In this document: positions 15,652 to 24,643 of the stretch, piece after piece
How positions within the stretch are numbered: position 1 is the first letter of the stretch
How the letters are laid out: every line of letters begins with the position of its first letter
NCBI GenBank assembly: GCA_903928915.1
Contig: CAIYSL010000021.1
Span: forward strand, 1-42,395
Direction of reading: 5' to 3'
Source of the DNA: an uncultured Syntrophobacterales bacterium
Lineage (GTDB): Bacteria > Desulfobacterota > Syntrophia > Syntrophales > UBA5619
DNA: 42,395 bases
Made by a program: the position numbers and the translations under genes
Notes under the pieces: generated by a model
Seen by the model: the letters and a program-made list of their open reading frames with translations, nothing else
Told to the model about the DNA's origin: nothing
Databases searched by the model: none

Positions 15652-15705
15652 AGTCCTCTCTCCGTCCTGTCGGCCGACCCTCCGGCGCCCCGGTGAATCG
15701 CCCCC

Positions 15706-16134
15706 TTATAGGTCAAGAACACGGGGGCACTGGGCCTCGTGCGGATGGTCGCCGCCCCGGTAGATCTTGAGTTTCTTCAACATGGCCCGCCCGAGCGTAT
15801 TCTTCGGAAGCATCCCCTTTACGGCCGTCCGCAGCAGCTCCTCCGGTTTCTCCTGGAGCAGCTTACCCGCGGTCACGGCCTTGAGCCCGCCCGGATAGCC
15901 GGAGTGGTGGTAGTAGACCTTGTCGGTCAGCTTCTTCCCGGTAAGGCTGATCTTCTCGGCATTGACCACGATCACAAAATCGCCCGCATCCATGAAGGGT
16001 GCGTAGAGGGGCTTGTGCTTGCCCCGGAGCCGGGTGGCAATCTCGGACGCCAGCCTTCCTAAAATCTTGTCCTGGGCATCGACGACGTACCAGTCCCGCG
16101 CCACGTCTTCCTTCTTTGCATAAGAGGTCTTCAT
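15706..16134 (-). CDS. rplM: 50S ribosomal protein L13
   Basis: A 142-residue L13, an early-assembly large-subunit protein. The segments [18 protein letters not shown] and [15 protein letters not shown] are characteristic, as is the ending [13 protein letters not shown]. It is the first gene of the rplM-rpsI pair, directly behind a strong promoter at 16168-16196. Confidence 0.98.
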   Translation of the reverse strand: MKTSYAKKEDVARDWYVVDAQDKILGRLASEIATRLRGKHKPLYAPFMDAGDFVIVVNAEKISLTGKKLTDKVYYHHSGYPGGLKAVTAGKLLQEKPEELLRTAVKGMLPKNTLGRAMLKKLKIYRGGDHPHEAQCPRVLDL

Positions 16135-16167
16135 AAGCTCACCGTATTTCGGGAATTTGAAACTGGA

Positions 16168-16196
16168 TTGATACGCAAATTATCCGAATTTGTCAA
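16168..16196 (-). promoter_or_regulatory. Sigma-70-type promoter for rplM-rpsI
   Basis: On the minus strand a perfect -35 box TTGACA (16191-16196) is separated by 17 bases from TATCAA (16168-16173), about 33 bases before the rplM start. Spacing and location are ideal for the housekeeping sigma factor. Confidence 0.8.
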
Positions 16197-16210
16197 GGGG
16201 AAACCTGCGG

Positions 16211-16245
16211 GAAAAATGAAAAAGAATTCGCCGCCGCGCCGCGGC
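16211..16245 (-). terminator. Possible terminator after lptD
   Basis: Immediately after the lptD stop, the minus strand can form a short GC stem (GCCGC / GCGGC, 16233-16245). Two T-rich runs follow, but the first starts about nine bases from the stem. This is weaker than the other terminators in the window. Confidence 0.35.
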
Positions 16246-18428
16246 TATCTCCCGGCTCCCCCCCCCATCCCCAGCAGCGAGAGATACACCATGAACGTCC
16301 GGTCGTCCTGCCGGTCGGAGACGGCCAGCTCGAAATTCCAGCACTGCCGGCGGTATCTGATGCCGTAGGTCGCCTCGACCGTCCGCCCCTCCCGTTTATT
16401 GTGCCTCAGGACGTAGAGCGCGTCTAGGCCGGAGGTCACGGAGGCGATCAGGCTGAGGTTGACCTCCTCCAGGATGTCCCGCGTGTACCGATACCCCGCC
16501 GCGACCGAATCGCCCCGGCCGTCGGAGAGGGTCAGGTCGTAGTTGGCCTGTTTCCAATCGCCGGAATTCACGCCGTAGATGTTCCGCGCCGACAGCGCAA
16601 CCTGCCGATACGGCGACAGGTCCAGCTCGAGGATGACGTCGCCGAAGGGGCGGGTGGCCGGCTGCGGCGCCGCCGCGTCCCTCCGCGCCTCGCGGATGTC
16701 GTAGGTCTGGGCAAGTTTGAGGCGCATCATCTCGCGGTAGGTGACCCGGCCGTCCTTCTCCCGTTCGCGGGCCAGCAGGGTGTTGGTCAGCCCGTAGGTG
16801 AGGCTGTGCCGGGCGGGAATCCTCGCCAGGAAATCGGGGGCGTTGTCCTGCGACGCCTCGGGGATGAAGGTGTAGGTGAGCTCCGGTTTGACCCCGTGCC
16901 GGACCTTCTCCACCGCGGCCCCCCCCGCATCGTACACCCGCTGGAGTTCCGTGGAGAGCGACGCGCCGAGCTGGAACACCTCCCGGCTGCCGCGCCTGTC
17001 GCCGGCATCTGTTCCCGAATCGGACCGCTCCCAGACGCTCTCCCGGAACCCCGCCTGCGGGGTGAGCTGTACCGCGGGGCCGATCCCCAGCGGCAGGTAC
17101 AGCGTCGGCCCCACTTCCCAGAGGTGCCCCCGCTGCCCCTCCCGGCGGTAGAAATGGTCGTACCCGGCCCCAAAGGCGAGCTGCAGGGGGGTCGCCGCGA
17201 GCGGCCGCCGAAACCCCGTCAGGACCACCTCCGGGTACTTCTGGAGGGTGGCGTCGTTGCTGGGCACGGTAAAGTCGTCGGTGGCGCGGACCAGGGCCGT
17301 CAGGTTCAGCAGCGACCAGTCCTTGGTCAGCCGGACCGTGGAGTCGAGCGATCCGAGGGACTCGTCCCCCCGGAAGGAGACCCGCTGGAACCGTTCGTCA
17401 CCCCGCTCGGAATAGTGGTCCAGATAGTAGTTGAAGGAGGAAAAGTCACGGAAGTACCAGGGGTCCGATACACGGCGGATGTCCGTCCGCAACGTAAGCC
17501 CGTCGGCGGTGGCCGTCTCGTGGTTGAGGTAGTAAGACCAGCGGTTCCGGTCCGCCTGCCAGTCGCGGCCGATCCCGCCGAGGGTCTCCGTGACGTGCTT
17601 GCGGTCGTTGAGGTAATCGGCGTAGAAGGTGCCGAAGGTCCCCGGGGACGGGAAGTAGCGGACCTCCAGCCCCTCCTTGAAACCGCGCTTCTCCAGGTAG
17701 CGCAGCGACAGGGTGGCGTCGACGCTCTCCGAGACGGCCCAGTACAGCGGGAGCTCCGCGTCGAGGCCGTTCTTGTCGCGGGAGTAGGAGAGCCGGGGCA
17801 TGAGGAGCCCCGATTGGCGCGTGGTCTTGGCCGGGAACAGGAGATAGGGGACGTACAGGACCGGGACGGTGCGGGCGAAGAATTTCCCCTCCTTCAGCCT
17901 GCCGTATCCGTCGACGGTCAGTTCGAGCTCTTTACCCGCCAGGCGCCAGTCGGGGGTGTCGCCGTCGCAGGTGGTCACCGTCGCGTCTTCGAGCCGGTAG
18001 AGGTCCTCCCCCCGCTTTTCGATCTTCTGACCGTTGACGTAGAAGTGGTTCCGGGCGATGAACATCCTCCCCTTGTCGACGGTTCCGGTCTTGGTGACGA
18101 AATTGAAGGCAACCCGCTCGCCCTCCAGGACATCCCGGTCGCTCAGGAGGTAGACGTTTCCCTCGGCGAGGGCCTCGTTCCGGCCGCGGTACAGGGTCAC
18201 CGCGTCGGCCTTCAACAGCCCCCCGGTGAAGGTGATCAGGACCTTCCCCGCCGCCGAGAAGATGTCCCGCTCCTCCTCGTAGGCGAGGCGATCCGCTTCG
18301 ATCGTGACCGGCCCGGCGGGAAGCTCCCGCACGATGTCCGCTCCGGCGCTGGCCGCCGCCAGCCACAGCAGCAGCCCGACCGCAGCGCACACCGCCCCCC
18401 GCCCCCGCGGCCCGCCCCGGAAGATCAT
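16245..18428 (-). CDS. lptD: LptD, outer-membrane lipopolysaccharide assembly protein
   Basis: A 727-residue LptD (OstA/Imp) that, with the lipoprotein LptE, inserts LPS into the outer leaflet. A signal peptide spans about residues 1-30. An OstA/LptA-like jellyroll covers about 40-135 (VTIEADRLAYEEERDIFSAAG), and a large beta-barrel follows from about 190 (PVLYVPYLLFPAKTTRQSG). Outside the signal peptide I find only two cysteines, C154 and C696. E. coli has four, forming C31-C724 and C173-C725, so a single disulfide equivalent to C173-C725 is inferred. The start codon overlaps the folC stop by four bases, indicating coupled translation. Confidence 0.93.
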   Translation of the reverse strand: MIFRGGPRGRGAVCAAVGLLLWLAAASAGADIVRELPAGPVTIEADRLAYEEERDIFSAAGKVLITFTGGLLKADAVTLYRGRNEALAEGNVYLLSDRDVLEGERVAFNFVTKTGTVDKGRMFIARNHFYVNGQKIEKRGEDLYRLEDATVTTCDGDTPDWRLAGKELELTVDGYGRLKEGKFFARTVPVLYVPYLLFPAKTTRQSGLLMPRLSYSRDKNGLDAELPLYWAVSESVDATLSLRYLEKRGFKEGLEVRYFPSPGTFGTFYADYLNDRKHVTETLGGIGRDWQADRNRWSYYLNHETATADGLTLRTDIRRVSDPWYFRDFSSFNYYLDHYSERGDERFQRVSFRGDESLGSLDSTVRLTKDWSLLNLTALVRATDDFTVPSNDATLQKYPEVVLTGFRRPLAATPLQLAFGAGYDHFYRREGQRGHLWEVGPTLYLPLGIGPAVQLTPQAGFRESVWERSDSGTDAGDRRGSREVFQLGASLSTELQRVYDAGGAAVEKVRHGVKPELTYTFIPEASQDNAPDFLARIPARHSLTYGLTNTLLAREREKDGRVTYREMMRLKLAQTYDIREARRDAAAPQPATRPFGDVILELDLSPYRQVALSARNIYGVNSGDWKQANYDLTLSDGRGDSVAAGYRYTRDILEEVNLSLIASVTSGLDALYVLRHNKREGRTVEATYGIRYRRQCWNFELAVSDRQDDRTFMVYLSLLGMGGGAGR

Positions 18429-19735
18429 CGCGCCGCGCCCCCGGGGATGCTGCCCGTCCGCGCGGCGGCGCGCTGGAGCTTCTTGATCGCCCCCACGAGG
18501 TAGAGGGAGCCGGCCGCACAGACGAGGTCCCGCTCCCCCGCCCGGCTGAGCGCGGCCCGCAGGGCGTCGGCCGGCCGGGCGTACCCCTCGACCGCGGCGT
18601 GGAACCGCCGGGCGATCGGCAGCAGCTCCTCCAGCGGCACGGCGCGGTCGCTGGGGGGACGGGTGAGGATCACCCGGTCGGCCAGAGGAAACAGCCTCCG
18701 GGCCATGGCCGGATAGTCCTTATCGCCCAGGACGCCGAAGATCAGGATCAGCCGGCGGTAGGAGAAATTCTCCCGCAGCGCCCGGCGCAGCGTCTCCGCC
18801 CCGGCGGGGTTATGGGCGCCGTCCACCAGCAGGGTCGGAGCGCGCCGGAGCACCTCCAGCCGCCCCTCCCAGCGGGTCCTCTCGAGCCCTGCGACGACGC
18901 GGTCCCCCGGGACGGGGAACCCCGCATCCGCGATCAGCTCCACGGCCCCCAGGGCCAGGGCGGCGTTTGCGTACTGGTGCCTCCCGACGAGCGGACAGGT
19001 AAGCCGCGCGAAGCGGCGTCCGATCCCCCGGTAGGAAAAGGTACCGTCGCGATGGACCCGCGTCCGGATCTCCCTGCCCAGCCGGTACAGCTCCGCATTC
19101 CGGTCCCGGCACAGGGCATCCAGGGTGTCGACCACCGGTTTCTGCCTGGCCGCGGTAAGCACTCTCCCCCCCTGCTTGATGATCCCCCCCTTTTCCCGGG
19201 CGATCGCCTCCAGGGTGTCGCCCAGGTACTGGCGGTGTTCGAGAGAGATGTTGGTGATGACCGCGAGCAGCGGAACGACGACGTTGGTGGCGTCGAGCCT
19301 TCCCCCCATCCCGACCTCCAGGACGGCGATATCCACCCGCCGCCGCCGGAAGTGGAGAAACGCCATCGCCGTCAGAAATTCGAAGTAGCTGATCTCCTCC
19401 CGGACCTGCGCCCGGACGCGCGCGGCGCAGATCGTCGCCTCCTCCCGGCTGATCATCTCGCCGTCGACCCGGATCCGTTCGCGGAAATCGATCAGGTCCG
19501 GGGAGGTGTACAAACCGGTCCGGTACCCCCCGGCGGAGAGGATCGCGGCGATCATCGCCGCCACCGACCCCTTGCCGTTCGTTCCGGCGATCAGGACGCT
19601 GGGATAGCGCTGCTGGGGATCCTGGAGCCGGCCAAGCAGCCCGTTGATCGGGTCGAGTCCGAAGCGGATCCCCATCTTGGTCAGGCCGCAGAGGTAGGCC
19701 CGCGTATCCCGGTAGGCGATGGAACGTGGATTCAT
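18425..19735 (-). CDS. folC: Folylpolyglutamate synthase / dihydrofolate synthase
   Basis: A 436-residue Mur-ligase-family enzyme that adds glutamate to dihydropteroate and folates using ATP. The P-loop GTNGKGS is at 51-57, followed by YTSPDLIDFRERIRV, EVGMGGRLDATN and the ligand-site DGAHNPAG. The ATG at 19735 gives the usual distance to the P-loop; an upstream in-frame start at 19795 would add 20 poorly conserved residues and overlap the preceding gene. The stop overlaps the lptD start by four bases. Whether it does both reactions cannot be told by eye. Confidence 0.95.
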   Translation of the reverse strand: MNPRSIAYRDTRAYLCGLTKMGIRFGLDPINGLLGRLQDPQQRYPSVLIAGTNGKGSVAAMIAAILSAGGYRTGLYTSPDLIDFRERIRVDGEMISREEATICAARVRAQVREEISYFEFLTAMAFLHFRRRRVDIAVLEVGMGGRLDATNVVVPLLAVITNISLEHRQYLGDTLEAIAREKGGIIKQGGRVLTAARQKPVVDTLDALCRDRNAELYRLGREIRTRVHRDGTFSYRGIGRRFARLTCPLVGRHQYANAALALGAVELIADAGFPVPGDRVVAGLERTRWEGRLEVLRRAPTLLVDGAHNPAGAETLRRALRENFSYRRLILIFGVLGDKDYPAMARRLFPLADRVILTRPPSDRAVPLEELLPIARRFHAAVEGYARPADALRAALSRAGERDLVCAAGSLYLVGAIKKLQRAAARTGSIPGGAAR

Positions 19736-19772
19736 TGCGTGGATTGCCTTGTCCCGAGGGCCGCGAGGGCGT

Positions 19773-20555
19773 TCAGATCCGGATGACCTGGCCATCGCTC
19801 AGCACATGGATGTTTACGTTGCCCAGCAGGGAAATCTCCTGCTGAATCTCGTTCAGGTACTGTATCTTCATATGGTAGAGGTAGATCTGCGGTTGGTTGG
19901 CCCGGCCGAGCTTGCCAAGCTCGGCCGCCAGGTCGGCCGGGGTCAGATGGCCGGTCAGCCGGGCGAGATCCCCCAGTTCACCGGGCAGGGAGGTCTCCAC
20001 GAAGACCGCCCGCACCCGATCCTGCCCGGCCACGGCCCAGACCTCGTCGGTCGGCCCGGTGTCGCCGATGAACACCGCGGCCGGCGCCCCGCTGCCGGTC
20101 CCCGCATCGACCACATAGGCGACGGTCTCGACGGTATGATGGACCGGGATGGCCGTGACGCGCAGATGGCCGAGGCTGCTCGCTTCCCCCGGCCGGACCG
20201 CCATGAACCGCAGCACCGGGTTCTCCGCGCTGGGGATCGCGGAAAAATCGGGCCAGATGGCACCGTTGAATATGTGTTTCCTGAGCTGGGCGATCACCCC
20301 TTCCGGAGCGACGACCCAAAGCGGGGTGCCCCGCCGGAAGTAGCAGAGGTTGTCCGCCAGGGAGGAGAGCTCCCGGATATGGTCCAGGTGGGCATGGGTA
20401 ACGAGGATATGCTCGACACGAGCCTGCTCTTCCAGCGCCAGGACGGAAGTCACGGCCCCGGCATCGACCAGGGTCGTGCCGTCGATCAGGAAGCTCGTGA
20501 GACCGCACCCGGGGAGTTGTGAACCATGACAACCCAGAACCCTGATCTCCATCAT
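19773..20555 (-). CDS. Metallo-beta-lactamase-fold hydrolase resembling class II cyclic-nucleotide phosphodiesterase
   Basis: A 260-residue metallo-beta-lactamase-fold protein. The metal motif HxHxDH is THAHLDH at 53-59, with further candidate ligands in VHHTVET, FIGDTGPT and YHMK. The arrangement and the EIRVLGCHGSQLPG opening resemble class II 3',5'-cyclic-nucleotide phosphodiesterases (PDE1/CpdP group). An activity on cAMP or another cyclic nucleotide is therefore plausible but unproven; RNase Z-like proteins share the fold. It is the first gene of a run with folC and lptD, 37 bases upstream of folC. The start could be either of two adjacent ATGs. Confidence 0.8.
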   Translation of the reverse strand: MMEIRVLGCHGSQLPGCGLTSFLIDGTTLVDAGAVTSVLALEEQARVEHILVTHAHLDHIRELSSLADNLCYFRRGTPLWVVAPEGVIAQLRKHIFNGAIWPDFSAIPSAENPVLRFMAVRPGEASSLGHLRVTAIPVHHTVETVAYVVDAGTGSGAPAAVFIGDTGPTDEVWAVAGQDRVRAVFVETSLPGELGDLARLTGHLTPADLAAELGKLGRANQPQIYLYHMKIQYLNEIQQEISLLGNVNIHVLSDGQVIRI

Positions 20556-20745
20556 GCATCACCCTTTTTCCGGAACCGGACCCGGGGCGTGCCGGGCCGC
20601 CCCCCCGCCCGCAGGGCCCCCCTCCCCGGGCGCGCGCATCACCCCGCCCGCCTGCGCGGTCTCAGGGATCCCGGCCGACCGCCCGGAAAGCCCGCCCCCG
20701 CTGCGCGGGGCATGGACCCGGCCGGCCCGCCGCATCCGGACAATC
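20556..20745. other. Non-coding GC-rich gap
   Basis: About 190 bases between the EF-Tu-domain-like gene and the metallo-hydrolase gene. The minus strand is strongly G-rich with several runs of four or more G, and a short CCCCGC/GCGGGG hairpin lies at 20696-20710. I see no convincing promoter, terminator T-run or small gene. A promoter for the hydrolase-folC-lptD run is expected here but was not recognised. Confidence 0.5.
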
Positions 20746-21006
20746 CTAATCCGCCGTCACCTTGAACACCTCATCACCGGGACGGACGCGGTCCGGCACC
20801 TTGATGCCGATGTAGTCGCCGGCAGAGGCCGTGGGCACTTTCTGACTGTTTACCTCCATCGAGTCAAGCGGCATGGTGATATCCGTGGTGTGTCCCGTGA
20901 ACTTGAGGGTATCACCGACCCGGATCTCTCCGTCGGTGATCTTGACGGCGGCGACAGACGGTTTCGAAAAATATTTCGTGACTTCCCCGATCCTCTTCTC
21001 GGCCAT
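20746..21006 (-). CDS. Small free-standing EF-Tu domain 2-like barrel protein
   Basis: An 86-residue protein starting MAEKRIGEVTKYFSKPSVA. It resembles the beta-barrel of translation GTPase domain 2 and the C-terminal barrel of U32-family (YegQ-type) proteins: GEIRVGDTLKFTGHTTDIT, then an IGIKVPDRVRPGDEVFKV ending. No GTPase or protease domain is attached, so it is probably an RNA- or protein-binding accessory; the function is unknown. The ATG at 21006 is fixed by a GGAGGAG site upstream. A longer open frame to 21378 runs back through the terminator and rplQ and is not coding. It has its own promoter (21068-21095) and lies just past the end of the ribosomal cluster. Confidence 0.8.
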   Translation of the reverse strand: MAEKRIGEVTKYFSKPSVAAVKITDGEIRVGDTLKFTGHTTDITMPLDSMEVNSQKVPTASAGDYIGIKVPDRVRPGDEVFKVTAD

Positions 21007-21067
21007 ATCCGCTCCTCCTTCCCGCTGCTGATGGATACACCCGGCCTGCAACCTGGCCAACGGGGGA

Positions 21068-21095
21068 ACTATATCGGTTTTCCTGAAAAAAACAA
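21068..21095 (-). promoter_or_regulatory. Promoter for the EF-Tu-domain-like gene
   Basis: On the minus strand TTGTTT (21090-21095) and TATAGT (21068-21073) are separated by 16 bases, about 60 bases before the gene start and just downstream of the rplQ terminator. The -10 box is strong and the -35 box moderate. Confidence 0.6.
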
Positions 21096-21116
21096 GGGGG
21101 ACGAGGCGGGGAGGGC

Positions 21117-21149
21117 AAAAAAAGGGCGGGTCATCGACCCGCCCTTTTT
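21117..21149 (-). terminator. Strong intrinsic terminator at end of ribosomal supercluster
   Basis: A perfect 9-bp stem (GGGCGGGTC / GACCCGCCC, three-base loop) is flanked by seven A and five T residues. On the minus strand it starts nine bases after the rplQ stop and is followed by T7. The symmetry would also let it stop plus-strand transcription. Confidence 0.93.
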
Positions 21150-21157
21150 CGGCATCG

Positions 21158-21559
21158 CTATTTCTTCGCGGCCGGCGCCTTTTTCTTTGCCTTCTCCTGC
21201 TCGGCGTCGCGGACGAATTCGATGATCGACATCGGGGCGTTGTCACCGGCGCGGTAGCCGGTCTTGAGGATTCGCGTGTAGCCGCCGGAACGGTCCTTGT
21301 AGCGGGCCGACAGCTCCCCGAACAGCTTGCCCACCATCTCCCGCTCGCGCACATAGGCCGCCGCCTGCCGGCGGGCATGGAGGTCTCCCCGCTTTCCCAG
21401 GCCGATCATTTTCTCGGCCACTTTTCTCAGCTCTTTGGCCTTAAGGTCGGTAGTCTTGATCTTCTCGTATTTCAGCAGGGAGGTCACCATCGTCCTGAGC
21501 ATCGCCTTGCGATGGCTCGTCGTTCTCCCCAGTTTGCTCCCAAATTTTCCCTGACCCAT
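21158..21559 (-). CDS. rplQ: 50S ribosomal protein L17
   Basis: A 133-residue L17. The opening [21 protein letters not shown] and [17 protein letters not shown] are diagnostic (first motif cited near residues 9-29). The end is a Lys/Ala-rich tail. It closes the alpha operon behind rpoA and is followed by the strong terminator. Confidence 0.98.
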   Translation of the reverse strand: MGQGKFGSKLGRTTSHRKAMLRTMVTSLLKYEKIKTTDLKAKELRKVAEKMIGLGKRGDLHARRQAAAYVREREMVGKLFGELSARYKDRSGGYTRILKTGYRAGDNAPMSIIEFVRDAEQEKAKKKAPAAKK

Positions 21560-21627
21560 CGAGCATCATCCTTTCCGGTACGCGGTACGCTTACACCGCC
21601 CTTCGTGTTCTCCCCTGGCTCTGAACC

Positions 21628-22638
21628 CTATTCCGCATCCGCCTGGGGGGCGCCTTCCGCCCTGTTCCAGGGGGAAAAATCCAGTTTCATCCCGAACCCC
21701 AATCCCGACTCGGCAAGAATCTCTTTAATTTCGTTGAGCGATTTTCTCCCGAAGTTCTTGGTCTTGAGCATCTCCGCCTCGGTCTTCTGCACCAGTTCCC
21801 CGATCAGATTGATCCCGGCGTTCTTCAGGCAATTCGCCGACCGCACGGAGAGCTCCAGGTCGTCCACATGCCTGAGGAGGATGTCGTTGATGTCCTCCTT
21901 CTCCGGAACCTCCTGCGCCGCCACCGCCTCTTCCGCCTCGGAGAAGTTGATGAAGATGTCGAGCTGCTCCTTGAGGATCTTGGCGGCGTACGCCAGGGCG
22001 TCGTCGGGCAGAACGCTCCCGTCGGTCCATATCTCGATGATCAGCCGGTCGTAGTCGGCAACCTGCCCGACCCGGGCGTAGGTAACCGTATAGTTGACCT
22101 TCTTGATCGGCGAATAGATCGCATCGATGTTAATCGTCCCCTCGGACTGGTCGGCCTCGCGCTCCTTCAGGGCCGGGACGTACCCCTTGCCCATCTTTAC
22201 CACCATCTCCGCCTTGAACTCCGCCTCGCCGACCAGCGTAGCGATGTAGTGGTCGGGGTTGAGGATCTCGACGGTCCCGTCGGTTTCGATGTCCGCCGCG
22301 GTGATGACCCCTTCGCGCGAGGTGTCGATACGGATCGTCCGCGGCCCGTCCTGATGAAGTTTCAGGCGCACTCCCTTCAGATTCAGAATGATATCGGTGA
22401 CATCTTCCTTGATCCCCGGGATCGTGGAAAACTCGTGAAGCACGCCGTCGAATTTAACGGAGACGATAGCCGCCCCCTGAATCGAGGAGAGCAATACCCT
22501 CCGCAGCGCATTCCCCAGGGTGGTGCCGAACCCGCGTTCCAGCGGCTGACAGCTGAATTCCCCGTAGAAACGGGTATGGGTCGCTTCATCGATATCGATT
22601 CGTTTCGGTTGGATCAAACTGCGCCAGTTTCTCTGCAT
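21628..22638 (-). CDS. rpoA: RNA polymerase alpha subunit
   Basis: A 336-residue alpha subunit. The N-terminal assembly domain contains [19 protein letters not shown]. The C-terminal DNA-binding domain is complete ([16 protein letters not shown], then [15 protein letters not shown]). An acidic linker sits between them. Position between rpsD and rplQ is the standard alpha-operon order. Confidence 0.99.
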   Translation of the reverse strand: MQRNWRSLIQPKRIDIDEATHTRFYGEFSCQPLERGFGTTLGNALRRVLLSSIQGAAIVSVKFDGVLHEFSTIPGIKEDVTDIILNLKGVRLKLHQDGPRTIRIDTSREGVITAADIETDGTVEILNPDHYIATLVGEAEFKAEMVVKMGKGYVPALKEREADQSEGTINIDAIYSPIKKVNYTVTYARVGQVADYDRLIIEIWTDGSVLPDDALAYAAKILKEQLDIFINFSEAEEAVAAQEVPEKEDINDILLRHVDDLELSVRSANCLKNAGINLIGELVQKTEAEMLKTKNFGRKSLNEIKEILAESGLGFGMKLDFSPWNRAEGAPQADAE

Positions 22639-22675
22639 AATTTCTTACCTGCCCTTCGGATACCTGGTTATCTTT

Positions 22676-23302
22676 CTATTTTGAATAAAGCTCAACGACC
22701 AGCTGTTCCCGGACCGGCATCGTCAATTCTTCGCGGGTTGGTAGCGTCTTTATGGTACCCTTGAAGTTCGCCTTATCAAGCTCCAGCCACTGAGGCACAC
22801 CCCGCCTGGCTACGGTTTCCATCGCCTCGAGTATCCGTTCCACCTTTCTGCTCTTCTCCCGGACCTGTACCTCGTCACCGAGTTTCGTCAGGAACGAAGG
22901 GATGTTGACCGGCTTTCCGCTGACCGTGAAATGGTTGTGCCGCACCAGCTGCCGTGCCTCGGTACGCGAATTGGCAAATCCCATCCGGAAGATCATATTG
23001 TCCAGCCTGCGCTCGAGAAACACGAGGAGGTTCGTTCCGGTGATCCCTTTCTGCCGGTCCGCCTTGTCGAAGTATCCCCGAAACTGCTTTTCCAGCAGGC
23101 CGTACATCCGCTTGAGTTTCTGCTTTTCCCGCAGCTGCACACCGTAGTCGGAGAACTTCTTCCGGAGCTGGCCATGATCTCCCGGTGCGTATCCGCGCCG
23201 TTCGAAGGCGCACTTCTCGCTGTAGCACCTGTCCCCTTTAAGGAAGATCTTCATCCCCTCTCGCCGGCATAACCTGCATACGGATTCTCTATACCTTGCC
23301 AA
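22676..23302 (-). CDS. rpsD: 30S ribosomal protein S4, zinc-binding form
   Basis: A 208-residue S4, a primary 16S rRNA binder and, in E. coli, the alpha-operon translational repressor. Cysteines at 9, 12, 26 and 31 form a Cys4 zinc site like that described for Thermus S4; many proteobacterial S4 proteins lack it. The S4 RNA-binding domain is at [20 protein letters not shown]. The start is a TTG with GGGAGG five bases before it. Confidence 0.98.
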   Translation of the reverse strand: MARYRESVCRLCRREGMKIFLKGDRCYSEKCAFERRGYAPGDHGQLRKKFSDYGVQLREKQKLKRMYGLLEKQFRGYFDKADRQKGITGTNLLVFLERRLDNMIFRMGFANSRTEARQLVRHNHFTVSGKPVNIPSFLTKLGDEVQVREKSRKVERILEAMETVARRGVPQWLELDKANFKGTIKTLPTREELTMPVREQLVVELYSK

Positions 23303-23392
23303 AAATGCCTCCCTGATCGATGATCAAATTCCGATTAGCTGTGCTCACTCACCGCGATGACCGCTGACCGGCCATCGCTCACGAACCGCCGG

Positions 23393-23785
23393 TTATACCC
23401 GTCTGCGCTTCGGCGGGCGGCACCCGTTGTGGGGGATCGGCGTAACGTCCCTGATCAGGCTGATCCTGAGTCCCGCCAGCTGCAGCGATCGGAGCGCCGA
23501 CTCCCGACCGGAACCCGGCCCCTTGACGTACACCTGCACGGACCGCAGCCCATGCTCCCGCGCCTTCTTTACGGCATCCTCGGCCGCCATCTGCGCCGCG
23601 AAGGGGGTGCTCTTCCGCGACCCCTTGAACCCCTGCATACCGGCGGACGCCCAGGCGATCACATTTCCGCTCAGATCGGTGATGGTCACGATCGTGTTGT
23701 TGAAGGTCGACTGGATATGCGCGATCCCTTCGGAGATGTTTTTCTTCTCTTTTTTCTTGCCTGTCTTCCTGACTGTCTTTGCCAT
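23393..23785 (-). CDS. rpsK: 30S ribosomal protein S11
   Basis: A 130-residue S11 of the small-subunit platform. [18 protein letters not shown] and the C-terminal [18 protein letters not shown] are invariant family features. A GGAGG site precedes the ATG. A 90-base gap separates it from rpsD; I saw no clear promoter in that gap. Confidence 0.98.
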   Translation of the reverse strand: MAKTVRKTGKKKEKKNISEGIAHIQSTFNNTIVTITDLSGNVIAWASAGMQGFKGSRKSTPFAAQMAAEDAVKKAREHGLRSVQVYVKGPGSGRESALRSLQLAGLRISLIRDVTPIPHNGCRPPKRRRV

Positions 23786-23809
23786 CGTTCCTCCGGATCC
23801 CTTCCGCCG

Positions 23810-24178
23810 TTATTTCTTCTTGCCGGCAATCGACCTGCGCGGTCCTTTTCTGGTCCTGGCGTTGGTGCTCGTTCGCTGACCGCGGACAGGGAGCCCCTTG
23901 CGGTGCCTGAGTCCCCGGTATGTCCCGACATCCATCAGCCTTTTGACGGACATCGAGATGTCGCGCCGCAAATCCCCTTCCACTTTGTGTGACCTGTCGA
24001 TGATGTTCCTGATGGAGGTTATCTCGGAATCGGCAAGCTGATCCGTTTTCGTATCGGGGTCGACGCCGGCTTCCCGAAGGATCTCCATCGATCTCGACCG
24101 GCCTATGCCATAGATGTAGGTTAATGCGATCTCCATCCGCTTATTCTTTGGTAAATCCACACCCGCGATTCTTGCCAC
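23810..24178 (-). CDS. rpsM: 30S ribosomal protein S13
   Basis: A 122-residue S13, a head protein contacting the P-site tRNA and the large subunit. [20 protein letters not shown] at the start and [17 protein letters not shown] near the end are diagnostic. The start is GTG with AGGAGG seven bases upstream. It is the first gene after rpmJ in alpha-operon order. Confidence 0.98.
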   Translation of the reverse strand: MARIAGVDLPKNKRMEIALTYIYGIGRSRSMEILREAGVDPDTKTDQLADSEITSIRNIIDRSHKVEGDLRRDISMSVKRLMDVGTYRGLRHRKGLPVRGQRTSTNARTRKGPRRSIAGKKK

Positions 24179-24204
24179 CTGCTGACCTCCTGAAAATGGT
24201 TGCC

Positions 24205-24318
24205 CTATCCTTGGCGCTGCTTATGCTTCGGATTCTCGCAAATCACGCGGAGCACGCCGCGTCGTTTGACGATCTTGCACTTCTCGCAAATCTTTTTGAC
24301 CGAAGAACGTACTTTCAC
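24205..24318 (-). CDS. rpmJ: 50S ribosomal protein L36 (zinc form)
   Basis: A 37-residue L36 in the gap between infA and rpsM. Translating from the GTG at 24318 gives a protein opening [19 protein letters not shown] and ending NPKHKQRQG. The CxxC...C...H zinc ligands are all present, so it is the zinc-binding paralogue type. A GGAG site lies nine bases before the start. The standard spc/alpha order infA-rpmJ-rpsM supports it. Confidence 0.95.
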   Translation of the reverse strand: MKVRSSVKKICEKCKIVKRRGVLRVICENPKHKQRQG

Positions 24319-24379
24319 TTTTCACGACTCCTTCATCCGCCAAGGGGCGCGGCGCGGACCGCCGCGACGGCCGGCTTCG

Positions 24380-24598
24380 CTATTTAGTCCGGTATACGAT
24401 CCTTCCCCGGGTCAGATCGTAGGGCGACAGCTCCACCGTCACCCGGTCACCCGGCAGGATCTTGATGAAATGCATCCTCATCTTCCCGGAAATATGGGCC
24501 AGAACGCGATGGCCGTTTTCCAACTCCACCCGAAACATGGCGTTCGGTAACGGCTCGATCACCTTGCCCTCTACCTCTATCGCTTCTTCCTTCGCCAT
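24380..24598 (-). CDS. infA: Translation initiation factor IF-1
   Basis: A 72-residue OB-fold IF-1 that blocks the A site during initiation. [20 protein letters not shown] and [13 protein letters not shown] are diagnostic. The ATG at 24598 gives the standard N-terminus; 15 more residues are open upstream but not conserved. It lies between map and rpmJ. Confidence 0.97.
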   Translation of the reverse strand: MAKEEAIEVEGKVIEPLPNAMFRVELENGHRVLAHISGKMRMHFIKILPGDRVTVELSPYDLTRGRIVYRTK

Positions 24599-24643
24599 AC
24601 CTTCCGTTCTCTCGTCCGTTCCGCCATTCCTTCCGGCGAGCAA

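Noticed and set aside
16806-18503. 565-codon plus-strand frame opposite lptD.
   Set aside because: No domain is recognisable and composition is that of an antisense shadow of a GC-rich gene.
20696-20710. Short CCCCGC/GCGGGG hairpin in the gap upstream of the metallo-hydrolase gene.
   Set aside because: Six base pairs in a very GC-rich region are expected by chance, and no T-run follows.
21007-21378. N-terminal extension of the EF-Tu-domain-like protein.
   Set aside because: The open frame crosses the strong terminator and rplQ; a good ribosome site and conserved start lie at 21006.
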